A DNA stretch of 35,457 bases from Treponema sp. (GCA_003245635.1 QKCO01000063.1:1-35457); one strand, 5' to 3'; counted from the stretch's first letter, positions 16,789 through 25,171 are shown. Program-made: numbers and translations. The notes: generated from the sequence alone by a model not told the origin.

Positions 16789-17568
16789 ATGCTGAGGATT
16801 ATCGTCAACGGTTGTTTCGGTCGGATGGGGCAGGTTCTTTCGGCCGCTATCGGCGCGCAGGATGATTTGGAGCTGGTGGCCGGCATCGACCTCAAACCCG
16901 CTTCCGCGGCCTACCCCGTATTCGCCTCCCTCGAGGCCTGCGATTTGGCCGCCGACGTCGTCATCGATTTTTCCCATCCCGATTCGCTGCTGACGCTTCT
17001 GCCGCAGGCCGCGGCGAAGGGGCTCGCGGTCGTCGTCGCCACGACGGGGCTGGGGGAGAACCATCTCGCCCTCATCACCGAATACGCGAAGCAGATACCC
17101 GTTTTCCGCTCCGCCAGCATGTCCCTCGGCATCAATCTGGTGAAGGAGCTCATCAAGAAGGCCGCTTCGGTGCTCGGCCGCGGCTACGATATCGAGATCA
17201 TCGAAAAGCACCACCGGATGAAGAAGGACGCGCCGAGCGGCACCGCGCTACTCCTGCTCGAGGGCATCAACGAAGCGGTGCAGCCGCCGCTTCAGCCCGT
17301 CTGCGGACGCGAATCCAAGGAACAACCGCGGACCGACGGCGAAGTGGGCATGCACTCGATCCGCGGCGGAACGTTCGTCGGCGAGCACGAAGTCATCTTC
17401 GCCGGGCCCGACGAAGTCGTGCAGGTTTCGCACTATGCCTTTTCCCGCCAGATCTTCGCCTCCGGGGCGATCAAGGCGGCGCGCTACATCGCCGGCAAGG
17501 CTCCCGGACTCTATTCGATGGACAAGATGATCGCGGAGACGAACGCGGGCTCCGGCGAGGCGTCTTGA
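16789..17568 (+). CDS. dapB: 4-hydroxy-tetrahydrodipicolinate reductase
   Basis: This 259-residue DapB reduces the DapA product to tetrahydrodipicolinate with NAD(P)H. It shows the N-terminal nucleotide-binding loop GCFGRMG (8-14), VVIDFSHPDSLL and the catalytic motif EKHHRMKKDAPSGTA, with H141 and K145 in the expected positions. GGTFVGEHEVIFAG follows near the C-terminus. The length is normal. CAGGAG at 16778-16783 is 5 nt from ATG 16789. dapA follows 90 nt downstream and has its own operator-like sequence, so the two may be only partly co-transcribed. Confidence 0.96.
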   Translation: MLRIIVNGCFGRMGQVLSAAIGAQDDLELVAGIDLKPASAAYPVFASLEACDLAADVVIDFSHPDSLLTLLPQAAAKGLAVVVATTGLGENHLALITEYAKQIPVFRSASMSLGINLVKELIKKAASVLGRGYDIEIIEKHHRMKKDAPSGTALLLLEGINEAVQPPLQPVCGRESKEQPRTDGEVGMHSIRGGTFVGEHEVIFAGPDEVVQVSHYAFSRQIFASGAIKAARYIAGKAPGLYSMDKMIAETNAGSGEAS

Positions 17569-17589
17569 TCGCTAATCCCTCGAGGCCAG

Positions 17590-17618
17590 TTGAATAGCTT
17601 GCATAAATATGCAATATT
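17590..17618 (+). promoter_or_regulatory. dapA control region: palindrome shared with lysC within a tentative promoter
   Basis: TTGCATAAATATGCAA (17599-17614) is a perfect palindrome differing from the lysC site only at the outermost bases and one centre base. It falls in the spacer of a possible promoter, TTGAAT (17590-17595), 17 nt, AATATT (17613-17618). A bound protein would block polymerase. The palindrome is clear; the promoter hexamers are weak. Confidence 0.55.
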
Positions 17619-17658
17619 TGTGCCGTATTCGTCATATTCTTTCTGAACGGAGCACGGT

Positions 17659-18564
17659 ATGCTGAAACTCCGGGGGGCCTTCACGGCCCTCGTCACCCCG
17701 ATGACGGGCAGCGGCGACGTCGACTACGACGGTTTCCGCAAGCTCGTCGCCTTCCAGATCGAGAACGGCATCTCCGGTCTCGTGCCGCTCGGCACGACCG
17801 GCGAGACGCCCACGCTCGAGCGGGACGAACAGGATCGCCTGATCGCCATTTCCGTGGAAGAGACGAAGAAACGAGTGCCGATCATCATCGGCGTCGGGTC
17901 CAATTCCACTCGCCATACGATCGAAAACGCCAAACGCGCCAAACAGCTGGGGGCCGACGCCGTGCTGGTGGTCACCCCCTACTACAACAAGCCGACGAAC
18001 GAGGGCGTCTACCGGCATTTCGCCGCGGTCGCCGATGCGGTCGACGTGCCCATCCTGATCTACAACATCATCGGGCGCACGGCGAAGAACATCGACGTCG
18101 CGACGATGGACCGGCTTTCGCGCATTCCGGCCGTGATCGGCGTGAAGGAGTCCTCGGGCGATATCGGCCAGATCGGCGATATCGTGAAGACCGTCGCCGC
18201 CGCGCGCGCGGCCGAAGGCCGGTTCTTCTCGGTTCTCTCGGGCGACGACTCGTTCACTCTGCCGCTGTGCGCCATGGGCGGCGACGGCGTCGTGTCGGTC
18301 GTCTCGAACCTCGTGCCGCGCCGCGTCGCCGACCTGACGGCCGCGTGCCTCGAGGGCGACTACGCGAAGGCCCGGGAGCTCCACTACGGACTCCTGCCCT
18401 TCTTCAAGGGCGCCTTCGTCGAGACCAACCCTATTCCGATAAAAGCGGCGATGGACTGGGCCGGGCTTCCCGCCGGTCCGACGCGCCTGCCGCTCTGCGA
18501 GATGGAGAAATCGAACGAGCCGAAACTCCGCGCCTCCCTGGAAGCGTCGGGGATAAAGGTATAG
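17659..18564 (+). CDS. dapA: 4-hydroxy-tetrahydrodipicolinate synthase
   Basis: This 301-residue DapA condenses pyruvate with aspartate semialdehyde, the committed step of DAP/lysine synthesis. Key residues are present: PLGTTGETPTL (T46/T47), Tyr135 in LIYNIIGRT, Arg140 and the Schiff-base Lys163 in GVKESSGDI. It is a TIM-barrel of normal length. ACGGAG at 17647-17652 precedes ATG 17659. The usual bacterial YNxPGRT motif reads YNIIGRT here, a mild variation. The gene follows dapB and is separated from asd by a segment of about 300 nt that looks inserted. Regulation by the shared palindrome is inferred. Confidence 0.95.
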   Translation: MLKLRGAFTALVTPMTGSGDVDYDGFRKLVAFQIENGISGLVPLGTTGETPTLERDEQDRLIAISVEETKKRVPIIIGVGSNSTRHTIENAKRAKQLGADAVLVVTPYYNKPTNEGVYRHFAAVADAVDVPILIYNIIGRTAKNIDVATMDRLSRIPAVIGVKESSGDIGQIGDIVKTVAAARAAEGRFFSVLSGDDSFTLPLCAMGGDGVVSVVSNLVPRRVADLTAACLEGDYAKARELHYGLLPFFKGAFVETNPIPIKAAMDWAGLPAGPTRLPLCEMEKSNEPKLRASLEASGIKV

Positions 18565-18572
18565 GAAAAATT

Positions 18573-18840
18573 CGGAACAGGAAGAGAACGCAGATACACG
18601 CAGATGAACGCGGATATGAGCGGTGTCGACGTCGTGGCGCCGTATTCCCTTAATCGGATGCTTCTGTATTTGAGTTTCGCCTCTTAAAGAAGATTGAAAT
18701 GCGGCACGAATAATAAATCGTCGGATGTGGACGCATCGATACGCGATCGGTCGAAGATGGAGGAAGCGGTACTAAGCCGTTTTGCGTCTTTCCCTATCTG
18801 CGCTAATCTGCGTGCATCTGCGTTCTATTTCTTCTTTCCG
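18573..18840. repeat. Inverted-repeat-bounded intergenic element between dapA and asd
   Basis: The left end, 18573-18615, carries three copies of an ACGCAGAT-like unit (AGAACGCAGATACACGCAGA then TGAACGCGGAT). The right end, about 18793-18840, carries the reverse complement (AGAACGCAGATGCACGCAGA when read on the minus strand). The ends begin CGGAA and finish TTCCG. ATAGGA occurs 6 nt outside both ends (18561-18566 and 18847-18852), which could be a target duplication or chance, since the right copy is part of the asd ribosome binding site. The inner 180 nt has lower GC and no convincing gene. ACGCAGAT repeats of this style recur between genes in many bacterial phyla. It may be a MITE-like element. 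Confidence 0.55.
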
Positions 18841-18860
18841 CACCACATAGGAGCTATCGT

Positions 18861-19961
18861 ATGCAGAAGATACCAGTAGGCATTCTCGGGGCGACCGGCA
18901 TGGTCGGTCAGAACTATATTTCGCTCTTGAACGACCATCCCTGGTTCGAAGTCAAGTTCGTCGCCGCCTCCCCGCGGAGCGCCGGCAAGCCCTACGCCGA
19001 GGCGATCAGGGGCCGCTGGCAGTTGGCGCGGTCCTACGCGCCAGATGTCGGCAAGCTCGTCGTCGCCGACGCGAACGACGTGGAGGCCGCCAAGGCCGCC
19101 GCCAAGCGCGGCGACTGCGCGTTCGTCTTCTCCGCCCTCGAAATGGGCAAGGACGAGATCAAGCACCTGGAGGAAGCGTACGCGGCCGCCGGCATCCCGG
19201 TCGTCTCCAACGCTTCGGCCAACCGCTGGACCGACGACGTGCCGATGCTCATCCCCGAAATCAACGCCGCCCACGCCGACATCATCGTCGAGCAGCGCCG
19301 CAAGCGCGGTTGGGACAAGGGCTTCATCGCGGTGAAGCCCAACTGCTCCATCCAGAGCTACATGATCCCGATCTACGCGCTCATGCAGGCCGGCTACGAG
19401 GTCAAGCGCATGTTCGTCACCACCATGCAGGCCGTTTCCGGCGCCGGTTATCCGGGCGTGCCGAGCCTCGACATGATCGACAACATCGTCCCCTATATCG
19501 GCGGAGAGGAAGAGAAGTCCGAACTCGAGCCGCTCAAGATCCTCGGTTCGATCGATGGCGGCATCATCAAGAACGCTGCCGGCCCTCTGGTGACCGCCCA
19601 CTGCAACCGCGTTCCGGTCGTGGACGGGCATACCGCCTGCGTCAGCCTGGAATTCGGCGTGAAGAAGCCCTCTGTCGATGAGGTTAAGAGCATCTTCGCG
19701 GCCTTCAAGTCGCTGCCCCAGGAGCTGGATCTTCCCTTCGCTCCCGTTCAGCCCATCATCCTGCGCGAGGAAGCCGACCGGCCGCAGCCGCGCAAGGACC
19801 GCGACGCGGACAAGGGTATGGCGGTCAGCGTAGGCCGTATCCGGCCCTGCAAGCTCTTTGATCTGCGTTTCGTCGGACTTTCGCACAACACCGTGCGCGG
19901 CGCCGCCGGCGGCGGAATCCTCAATGCCGAGCTGCTCAAGGCCAAGGGCTATATCCAATAA
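18861..19961 (+). CDS. asd: Aspartate-semialdehyde dehydrogenase (archaeal/fungal type)
   Basis: This 366-residue enzyme reduces aspartyl phosphate to aspartate semialdehyde with NADPH, linking LysC to DapA. It shows the nucleotide-binding loop GILGATGMVGQNY (8-20), catalytic Cys162 in VKPNCSIQSYM, and His257 in NRVPVVDGHTACV. The PNCSIQ context and the length are those of the archaeal/fungal subgroup rather than the E. coli type. AGGAG at 18849-18853 lies 7 nt before ATG 18861. lysA follows after 15 nt and dapL after that, forming an asd-lysA-dapL-asparaginase-like run. No good promoter is seen in the preceding segment, so transcription may read through from dapA. Confidence 0.94.
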   Translation: MQKIPVGILGATGMVGQNYISLLNDHPWFEVKFVAASPRSAGKPYAEAIRGRWQLARSYAPDVGKLVVADANDVEAAKAAAKRGDCAFVFSALEMGKDEIKHLEEAYAAAGIPVVSNASANRWTDDVPMLIPEINAAHADIIVEQRRKRGWDKGFIAVKPNCSIQSYMIPIYALMQAGYEVKRMFVTTMQAVSGAGYPGVPSLDMIDNIVPYIGGEEEKSELEPLKILGSIDGGIIKNAAGPLVTAHCNRVPVVDGHTACVSLEFGVKKPSVDEVKSIFAAFKSLPQELDLPFAPVQPIILREEADRPQPRKDRDADKGMAVSVGRIRPCKLFDLRFVGLSHNTVRGAAGGGILNAELLKAKGYIQ

Positions 19962-19976
19962 ATAAGGAAGACTGAC

Positions 19977-21236
19977 ATGAAGCGATTCCCACTCAGCAAG
20001 GAGCGCCTCGCCGAACTCGCCGAGCGCTTTCCGACGCCGTTTTACCTCTACGACGAAGAAGCCATCCGCGCGAACGCCAAGCGGATCAGCAAGGCCTTTT
20101 CCGTCTTTCCGGGCTTCAAGGAGCACTTCGCGGTCAAGGCTCTGCCGAACCCCTTCATCCTCAAGATCCTCGCCGACGAAGGGTTCGGCGCCGACTGCGC
20201 GAGCCTGCCCGAACTCGTTCTCGCCCAAAAGGCGGGCATGACCGGCGAAGCGGCGATGTTCACCTCCAACGAGACCCCGGCGCGCGAATACGCCGAGGCC
20301 GCGAAGATGGGCGCGGTCATCAATCTGGACGACATCACGCACATCGACTTCCTGGAAAAGGCCTGCGGCATCCCCGAGCTCGTCTCCTGCCGCTACAACC
20401 CCGGTCCGCTCAAGGAAGGCAACGCCATCATCGGCAAGCCGGAGGAAGCGAAGTACGGCTTCACCCGGGATCAGCTCTTCGAAGGCTACGCGAAGCTCCG
20501 CGAGAAGGGAGCCAAGCGCTTCGGTCTCCATACGATGGTCGCCTCCAACGAGCTTTCCGCCGACTACCACGTCGAGACAGGGCGGATCCTGTTCGAGCTC
20601 GCCGCGGAGCTGAAGGCGAAGCTCGGCATACGCATCGAGTTCGTCAACGTCGGCGGCGGCGCGGGCATCCCTTACCGGCCCGACCAGAAGGCGTTGGATA
20701 TCGAGTACGTCGCGAAGAATCTGCGCGACGCGTACGACAAGATCGTCGTGCCGGCAGGACTCGATCCGCTGGGCCTTCGCATGGAGTGGGCGCGCATCGT
20801 CACCGGGCCCTACGGCTGGCTGGTGACGACCGCCATTCATAAGAAGGAAATCTACCGCAGCTATATCGGCCTCGATTCCTGCATGGCGGACCTCATGCGT
20901 CCCGGCATGTACGGCGCCTACCACCACATGAGCGTTTCCGGCAAGGAGGGCGCCGCGGCGACCGAAACCTACGATGTGGTCGGCAGCCTCTGCGAGAACA
21001 ACGACAAGTTCGCAGTCCAGCGGCAGCTTCCCAAGATCGACGTGGGCGATTTCGTGGTCATCCACGACGCGGGAGCGCACGGCCGGGCCATGGGCTTCAA
21101 CTACAACGGCAAGCTCCGCTGCGGCGAGGTCCTGCTCCGCAGCGACGGTTCGGCGGTCCGCATCCGCCGCAGCGAGACCATGGACGATTATTTCGCCACC
21201 CTCGATTTCGACGCGCTCGCCGCGTTCAAGGCCTAA
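19977..21236 (+). CDS. lysA: Diaminopimelate decarboxylase-like PLP enzyme
   Basis: This 419-residue fold-III PLP decarboxylase has the cofactor lysine K54 in HFAVKALPNP, the phosphate-binding glycines in FVNVGGGAGIPY, Cys339 and Asp343 in SLCENNDKFA, and DAGAHGRAMGFNYNGKLR near the C-terminus. In its context (asd upstream, dapL 10 nt downstream) it most likely decarboxylates meso-diaminopimelate to lysine. Its CENND motif differs from the CESGD of typical LysA, so a related substrate (ornithine-type or polyamine precursor) cannot be excluded. AGGAAG at 19964-19969 is the ribosome binding site for ATG 19977. Confidence 0.85.
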   Translation: MKRFPLSKERLAELAERFPTPFYLYDEEAIRANAKRISKAFSVFPGFKEHFAVKALPNPFILKILADEGFGADCASLPELVLAQKAGMTGEAAMFTSNETPAREYAEAAKMGAVINLDDITHIDFLEKACGIPELVSCRYNPGPLKEGNAIIGKPEEAKYGFTRDQLFEGYAKLREKGAKRFGLHTMVASNELSADYHVETGRILFELAAELKAKLGIRIEFVNVGGGAGIPYRPDQKALDIEYVAKNLRDAYDKIVVPAGLDPLGLRMEWARIVTGPYGWLVTTAIHKKEIYRSYIGLDSCMADLMRPGMYGAYHHMSVSGKEGAAATETYDVVGSLCENNDKFAVQRQLPKIDVGDFVVIHDAGAHGRAMGFNYNGKLRCGEVLLRSDGSAVRIRRSETMDDYFATLDFDALAAFKA

Positions 21237-21246
21237 GGAGCACAGC

Positions 21247-22473
21247 ATGATCAAGCGCAACCCCGGCTTCGCCAACCTCACCGCCGGATACCTCTTTCCC
21301 GAGATCGCCCGCCGCCGCCGCGAGTACCTGGCCGCGCATCCCGAGGCTAAGCTCATCAGCCTGGGCATCGGCAACACGACCGAGCCGCTGACGCCGCACG
21401 TCGACGCGGGTCTCGTCGATTACGCCAAGCGCCTCTCAACGAAGGAAGGCTATGCGGGCTACGGCGACGAGCAGGGCCTCACGGCGCTGCGCGAGCGCAT
21501 CGCGGCCGTCTTCTACGGCGGCAAGATCGCCGCCGACGAGGTCTTCGTCTCCGACGGCGCCAAGTGCGACATCGGCCGCCTCCAGCTCCTGTTCGGCCGC
21601 GACGTCGAAGTCGCGGTCCAGGATCCCTCCTACCCCGTGTACGTCGACGGAACGGTCATCATCGGCGCCGCCGGCTCCTACAGCGACGGCAAGAAGGGCG
21701 GACACGCGGGCTACGCCGGCATCCGCTACCTTCCCTGCACCGAAGCGAACGGCTATTTTCCGGACCTGAAGGACCTCCCGGAGAACGGCCTGGTCTACTT
21801 CTGCTCGCCCAACAATCCGACCGGCGCGGTCGCTACCAAGGCGCAGCTCGCGGCCCTGGTCGAGGCCGCGTTCAAGAAGGGCTCGATCATCATCTACGAC
21901 GCGGCCTACGCCGAGTTCATCCGCGATCCGAGCCTGCCCAAGTCCATCTTCGAGATCGACGGCGCGCGGGAATGCGCGATCGAAGTGAACTCCTTCTCCA
22001 AGCCCATCGGCTTCACCGGGGTCCGCCTCGGCTGGACCATCGTGCCGAAGGAGCTCAAGTACGCCGACGGCGTCTCGATCAACGGCGACTGGAACCGCGT
22101 GTGCACCACGGTCTTCAACGGCGCGTCGAACATCGCCCAGTACGGCGGTCTCGCCTCCCTCGAACCCGAGGGGCTCAAGGAGATGCGTTCGCTCACCGAT
22201 TTCTACCTCGGCAACGCCAAGCTCATCCGCGCCGCGCTCGAGAAGCTCGGCGTCTCCTGCATCGGCGGCGACAACGCGCCCTACATCTGGGCGCGCTTCC
22301 CCGGCCGCGCGAGCTGGGACGTGTTCGCCGAGATCCTGGACAAGTGCCACGTGGTCACGACCCCCGGCTCCGGCTTCGGCCCCGCCGGCGAGAGCTTCAT
22401 CCGCTTCTCCGCGTTCGGCCACCGCGAGGACGTGGTCGAAGCCTGCGGCCGCCTGGATCGGCTGGGCAAGTAG
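21247..22473 (+). CDS. dapL: LL-diaminopimelate aminotransferase
   Basis: This 408-residue class I/II PLP aminotransferase matches DapL. It starts with NLTAGYLFPEIARRR, and also has LGIGNTTEPL, GYAGYGDEQG, CSPNNPTGAV and IIYDAAYAEF (Asp218). The PLP lysine is K252 in NSFSKPIGFTGVRLGW. It converts tetrahydrodipicolinate directly to LL-DAP using glutamate, bypassing the succinylated or acetylated steps (DapD, DapC, DapE), none of which are encoded here. The frame is open upstream, but AAGGAG at 21235-21240 and the family N-terminus fix ATG 21247. It is followed by TAGGAG, which serves the next gene. Confidence 0.96.
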   Translation: MIKRNPGFANLTAGYLFPEIARRRREYLAAHPEAKLISLGIGNTTEPLTPHVDAGLVDYAKRLSTKEGYAGYGDEQGLTALRERIAAVFYGGKIAADEVFVSDGAKCDIGRLQLLFGRDVEVAVQDPSYPVYVDGTVIIGAAGSYSDGKKGGHAGYAGIRYLPCTEANGYFPDLKDLPENGLVYFCSPNNPTGAVATKAQLAALVEAAFKKGSIIIYDAAYAEFIRDPSLPKSIFEIDGARECAIEVNSFSKPIGFTGVRLGWTIVPKELKYADGVSINGDWNRVCTTVFNGASNIAQYGGLASLEPEGLKEMRSLTDFYLGNAKLIRAALEKLGVSCIGGDNAPYIWARFPGRASWDVFAEILDKCHVVTTPGSGFGPAGESFIRFSAFGHREDVVEACGRLDRLGK

Positions 22474-22484
22474 GAGCGATCGGC

Positions 22485-22970
22485 GTGCCGCTCAGGATCA
22501 TCATCACCGGCGGAACTTTCGACAAGCAGTACGACGAGCTCAAGGGCGTCCTGACCTTCAAGGACAGCCACCTGCCCGACATCGTCAAGCAGGTGCGCCT
22601 CACCGAACCGGTGGAGCTCGAGATCAACCAGCTGGTCGATAGCCTCGAAATGGGCGAAGCGGGCCGGCTGTCGATCCTGGAAGCCTGCCGGCGGGCCCCC
22701 GAGGACCGCATCGTCATCACCCACGGCACTGACCGGATGGTGGAGACCGCAAGGCTGCTCGGTCCCGCGGGGCTCGGCAAGACGATCGTGCTCACCGGCG
22801 CGATGGTGCCGTACTCCGTGTCCGGCAGCGACGCGCTTTTCAATCTCGGCGCGGCGGTCGCGGCGTCGAGCCTCTTGCCTCCGGGCGTGTTCGTGGTGAT
22901 GAACGGGCGGGCTTTCGCCTGGGACAACGTCAGGAAGAATTACGACAAAGGCGTGTTCGAAGCGCTCTGA
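22485..22970 (+). CDS. One-domain asparaginase-like protein
   Basis: This 161-residue protein corresponds only to the N-terminal domain of L-asparaginases: IIITGGTFDKQYDELKG (first catalytic Thr), ITHGTDRMVETARLL (second catalytic Thr-Asp region) and KTIVLTGAMVPYSVSGSDALF. The C-terminal domain of the usual 330-residue enzymes is absent. Since a clean stop and a terminator follow, it is a natural short form rather than a visibly broken gene; such short homologues exist elsewhere. Start GTG 22485 is supported by AGGAG at 22472-22476, which overlaps the dapL stop. Amidohydrolase activity is possible but not certain. Being last in the asd-lysA-dapL run, it may feed aspartate, but that is speculation. 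Confidence 0.8.
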   Translation: MPLRIIITGGTFDKQYDELKGVLTFKDSHLPDIVKQVRLTEPVELEINQLVDSLEMGEAGRLSILEACRRAPEDRIVITHGTDRMVETARLLGPAGLGKTIVLTGAMVPYSVSGSDALFNLGAAVAASSLLPPGVFVVMNGRAFAWDNVRKNYDKGVFEAL

Positions 22971-22986
22971 CCATCATCCGTATACG

Positions 22987-23023
22987 AAAAGGGGCCGCCC
23001 GCGCTTTCGCGGACGGCCCCTTT
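22987..23023. terminator. Bidirectional terminator between the dap run and the porin pair
   Basis: A long stem with AAAGGGGCCG pairing with CGGCCCCTTT, one mismatch, CCGCG with CGCGG and a CTTT loop sits between convergent genes. T-tracts are short on both sides (TTT on plus, TTTTCG on minus). Confidence 0.75.
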
Positions 23024-23044
23024 CCGTTGGTAGGCGGACGGCGC

Positions 23045-23935
23045 CTATTCGGTCTGTTCCGCTGCGGCGGGAGGGAAGATCAGCGTTACGCCGATTTGAG
23101 CCGTGAAGAGGGCCGAAGTCGTCGCCGGGCTGCCCAGGTCTCCGATTCCCCATGCGTACAGGGCGCCTTCGGCGCCGCCCGATACGCGCAGTCGATCGCT
23201 CAGGTATGCGGTCGCCTGGAGTCCGACTATGGCCGCGCCGAGCTCGTCTACATCGCTCGATGCGGCCACGTACGAACGCTTGAGGTTCTCGTAGCCGATA
23301 TTGAGCCGTATCGTGTAGGGCGTATTTTTCTGGAAAGCCTCGGCGACGAATTCGTAGCGCGTGCGCTCGTCTACCGTCGTCAGCGCCGCCGTATCTTTAT
23401 AGGTGAAGGACTGCGATGCGAGGCGCGCCGAAATGAGCAGGTTCGGCACCCAGAAGCCGAGCAGCACCTCGCTCTTTTCCTGGACGTAGTCGCCCGGCGC
23501 AGCGAGCCCCGCGCCGATCGTCGAATCGGACCTGAAGGAGCCGAAGATGATTCCCGGCATCTCGAGCCGGAGGTACGTCGAAATGCCCGAACTGAGCACG
23601 CTTCCGGCCGCGTTGAAGGGGCCGAAGAACGGGCCGACGGAAAGCTTCGCGAAGCCGGCGTCGTAGCCGACCCGGGTGAAGATCACGTTCTTGACGATGG
23701 AATCGCGTTCGAAGCCCGCCGAGAAGGAAATATTGTCCCCGATCCGTTCGGTCGCGCTCAGAGAGCCCCCATACCACCACTGTCCTTCGAAGGAGCCCGA
23801 CGCGGCCGAGATCGCCGATTCGGCGGCGGTGTCGAAATTGAGGTTTCCCGCCGACGCGACGGTCGATACTTCGAGCCCGAACGCCGAGGCCGCGGAGAGA
23901 AGAATTGTCGTTGCGATAAGGTGCGCAAACTTCAT
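23045..23935 (-). CDS. Secreted beta-barrel-like protein, second of a pair
   Basis: This 296-residue protein has a signal peptide (MKFAHLIATTILLSAASAFG) followed by alternating strand-like segments rich in Gly, Ser, Phe and Tyr (for example FEGQWWYGGSLSATERIGD and GDYVQEKSEVLLGFWVP). It looks like an outer-membrane barrel or porin-like protein, although it lacks a C-terminal aromatic residue (ends AAAEQTE). The reading frame continues upstream inside the preceding gene, but the signal peptide sets the start at ATG 23935. That ATG overlaps the upstream TGA by one base, implying translational coupling. No named family recognised. Confidence 0.6.
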   Translation of the reverse strand: MKFAHLIATTILLSAASAFGLEVSTVASAGNLNFDTAAESAISAASGSFEGQWWYGGSLSATERIGDNISFSAGFERDSIVKNVIFTRVGYDAGFAKLSVGPFFGPFNAAGSVLSSGISTYLRLEMPGIIFGSFRSDSTIGAGLAAPGDYVQEKSEVLLGFWVPNLLISARLASQSFTYKDTAALTTVDERTRYEFVAEAFQKNTPYTIRLNIGYENLKRSYVAASSDVDELGAAIVGLQATAYLSDRLRVSGGAEGALYAWGIGDLGSPATTSALFTAQIGVTLIFPPAAAEQTE

Positions 23936-25152
23936 CAAAATGCCGTCCGTACGCCGAGATACAAATTGAACATAGTAAGGGGCTCCGTATAGTTGAGCGG
24001 TTCCATCTTCAGCTTGACGTCCCAGCGGACCCCCTCGGTCACCATCGAGAAGAAGGGGCCGGCGCTGAAGCTGAAGGGCGTCGACGCGTCTTCGCCCCGA
24101 ACGCCGATCGTCGCCTCGGCGCCGCCTTCGACCGAAGTTTCGCGGAGATCGCCGATCAGGAACTTGAAGTTGACGTCGGAGACGCCGCGTTCCGCCGTCG
24201 TTTCGCGCTGCATATACCACACCGGATGGTAGAAGAGCGTCATGATGATGGAGGTGAAGCCGAAATCGACGCGGGGCTCGAACAGGAAGAACAGGTTGTC
24301 GATGCCGAAATCCTCGTCCGGATTCCACCGCGTGACGCCGATCTGCGCCAGAAAATCCGCGCCGACGCCCGTGGAGAAGAACGCGAGCGCGCCGCCGCGA
24401 TAGCTGCCGTAGGTCCCGTCGGGGGCGGTCATCCCGGCGAACAGCTCGAGCTTGACGCGCTCCCCGTTGGCCAGCATGCGCAGGTCCGCAGAATATTTAC
24501 CGCTCGCCGAACTGCCCGACTCGATCGCCGAGTCCTGGTAGGCGTACAGCATCGGCACGAAATTGTCCCACGCCTTCAGCGCGAGGGACAAGCCCGTGCC
24601 CGTCGCGCCGTGGATACCCTCGTACTGGAAGTTCGGGTCGCCGCCGATCCCCTCTGGGAAGTATGCGTAGCCCCGGAACGCCGTGCCGACGGGCGCCGAA
24701 CCGAAGATGGCCGGAAAGTCGTCACCGGAACAGAACCGGTCCGCCTGGCCGATGAAATAGGCGAAGTCGATGGGAACGCCGAAGGGTTCGCGGATGAGCA
24801 CCTTCGCGAGCCGGAAGGAAAGCGCCGCGCTGTTGTTCACGCGGTCGACCAGGGCGTTGTAGTCGTCGGCGGTCGGGGCGGCGGAGACATCTTCTGCGGG
24901 ATTCGTCAGGTAGTAGAGCGCCTTCTCGAGGTCGTCCGCGGTGAAGGCGAAGCGGAGCGTGCCGCCGAATTTGTATCCGCCGTCGACCGACAACTCGGCG
25001 TTCGCCCTGGTCGCGAGGACGAAGGCGCCGTCCTCGAAAGAGCCGGCGGTCGCCAGTTCGAGGGAGGGAACGGAGATTTCTGCGGCGCCGAGGGGCAAGG
25101 CCGTCAGGAGCAGCGCCAGGGCGCCCGTCGCGCGGCGACCGGATTTCGTCAT
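23935..25152 (-). CDS. Secreted beta-barrel-like protein, first of a pair
   Basis: This 405-residue protein has a signal peptide (GALALLLTALPLGAAE) and many amphipathic strand segments to a typical barrel C-terminus, TMFNLYLGVRTAF, with terminal Phe. Aromatic girdle-like segments such as TSIIMTLFYHPVWYMQRE also fit. It is probably an outer-membrane porin-like protein; substrate unknown. GGAGG is 9 nt before ATG 25152; an earlier ATG (25160) is followed by an immediate stop. It is transcribed divergently from cheA and overlaps the next barrel gene by one base, so the pair forms an operon. Confidence 0.65.
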   Translation of the reverse strand: MTKSGRRATGALALLLTALPLGAAEISVPSLELATAGSFEDGAFVLATRANAELSVDGGYKFGGTLRFAFTADDLEKALYYLTNPAEDVSAAPTADDYNALVDRVNNSAALSFRLAKVLIREPFGVPIDFAYFIGQADRFCSGDDFPAIFGSAPVGTAFRGYAYFPEGIGGDPNFQYEGIHGATGTGLSLALKAWDNFVPMLYAYQDSAIESGSSASGKYSADLRMLANGERVKLELFAGMTAPDGTYGSYRGGALAFFSTGVGADFLAQIGVTRWNPDEDFGIDNLFFLFEPRVDFGFTSIIMTLFYHPVWYMQRETTAERGVSDVNFKFLIGDLRETSVEGGAEATIGVRGEDASTPFSFSAGPFFSMVTEGVRWDVKLKMEPLNYTEPLTMFNLYLGVRTAF

Positions 25153-25171
25153 TGGATCATGCCTCCGTTCA

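Noticed and set aside
18694-18879. Small open frame ending inside asd (product contains ANLRASAFYF)
   Set aside because: It is a translation of the ACGCAGAT repeat end; such peptides are a known artefact of this repeat type.
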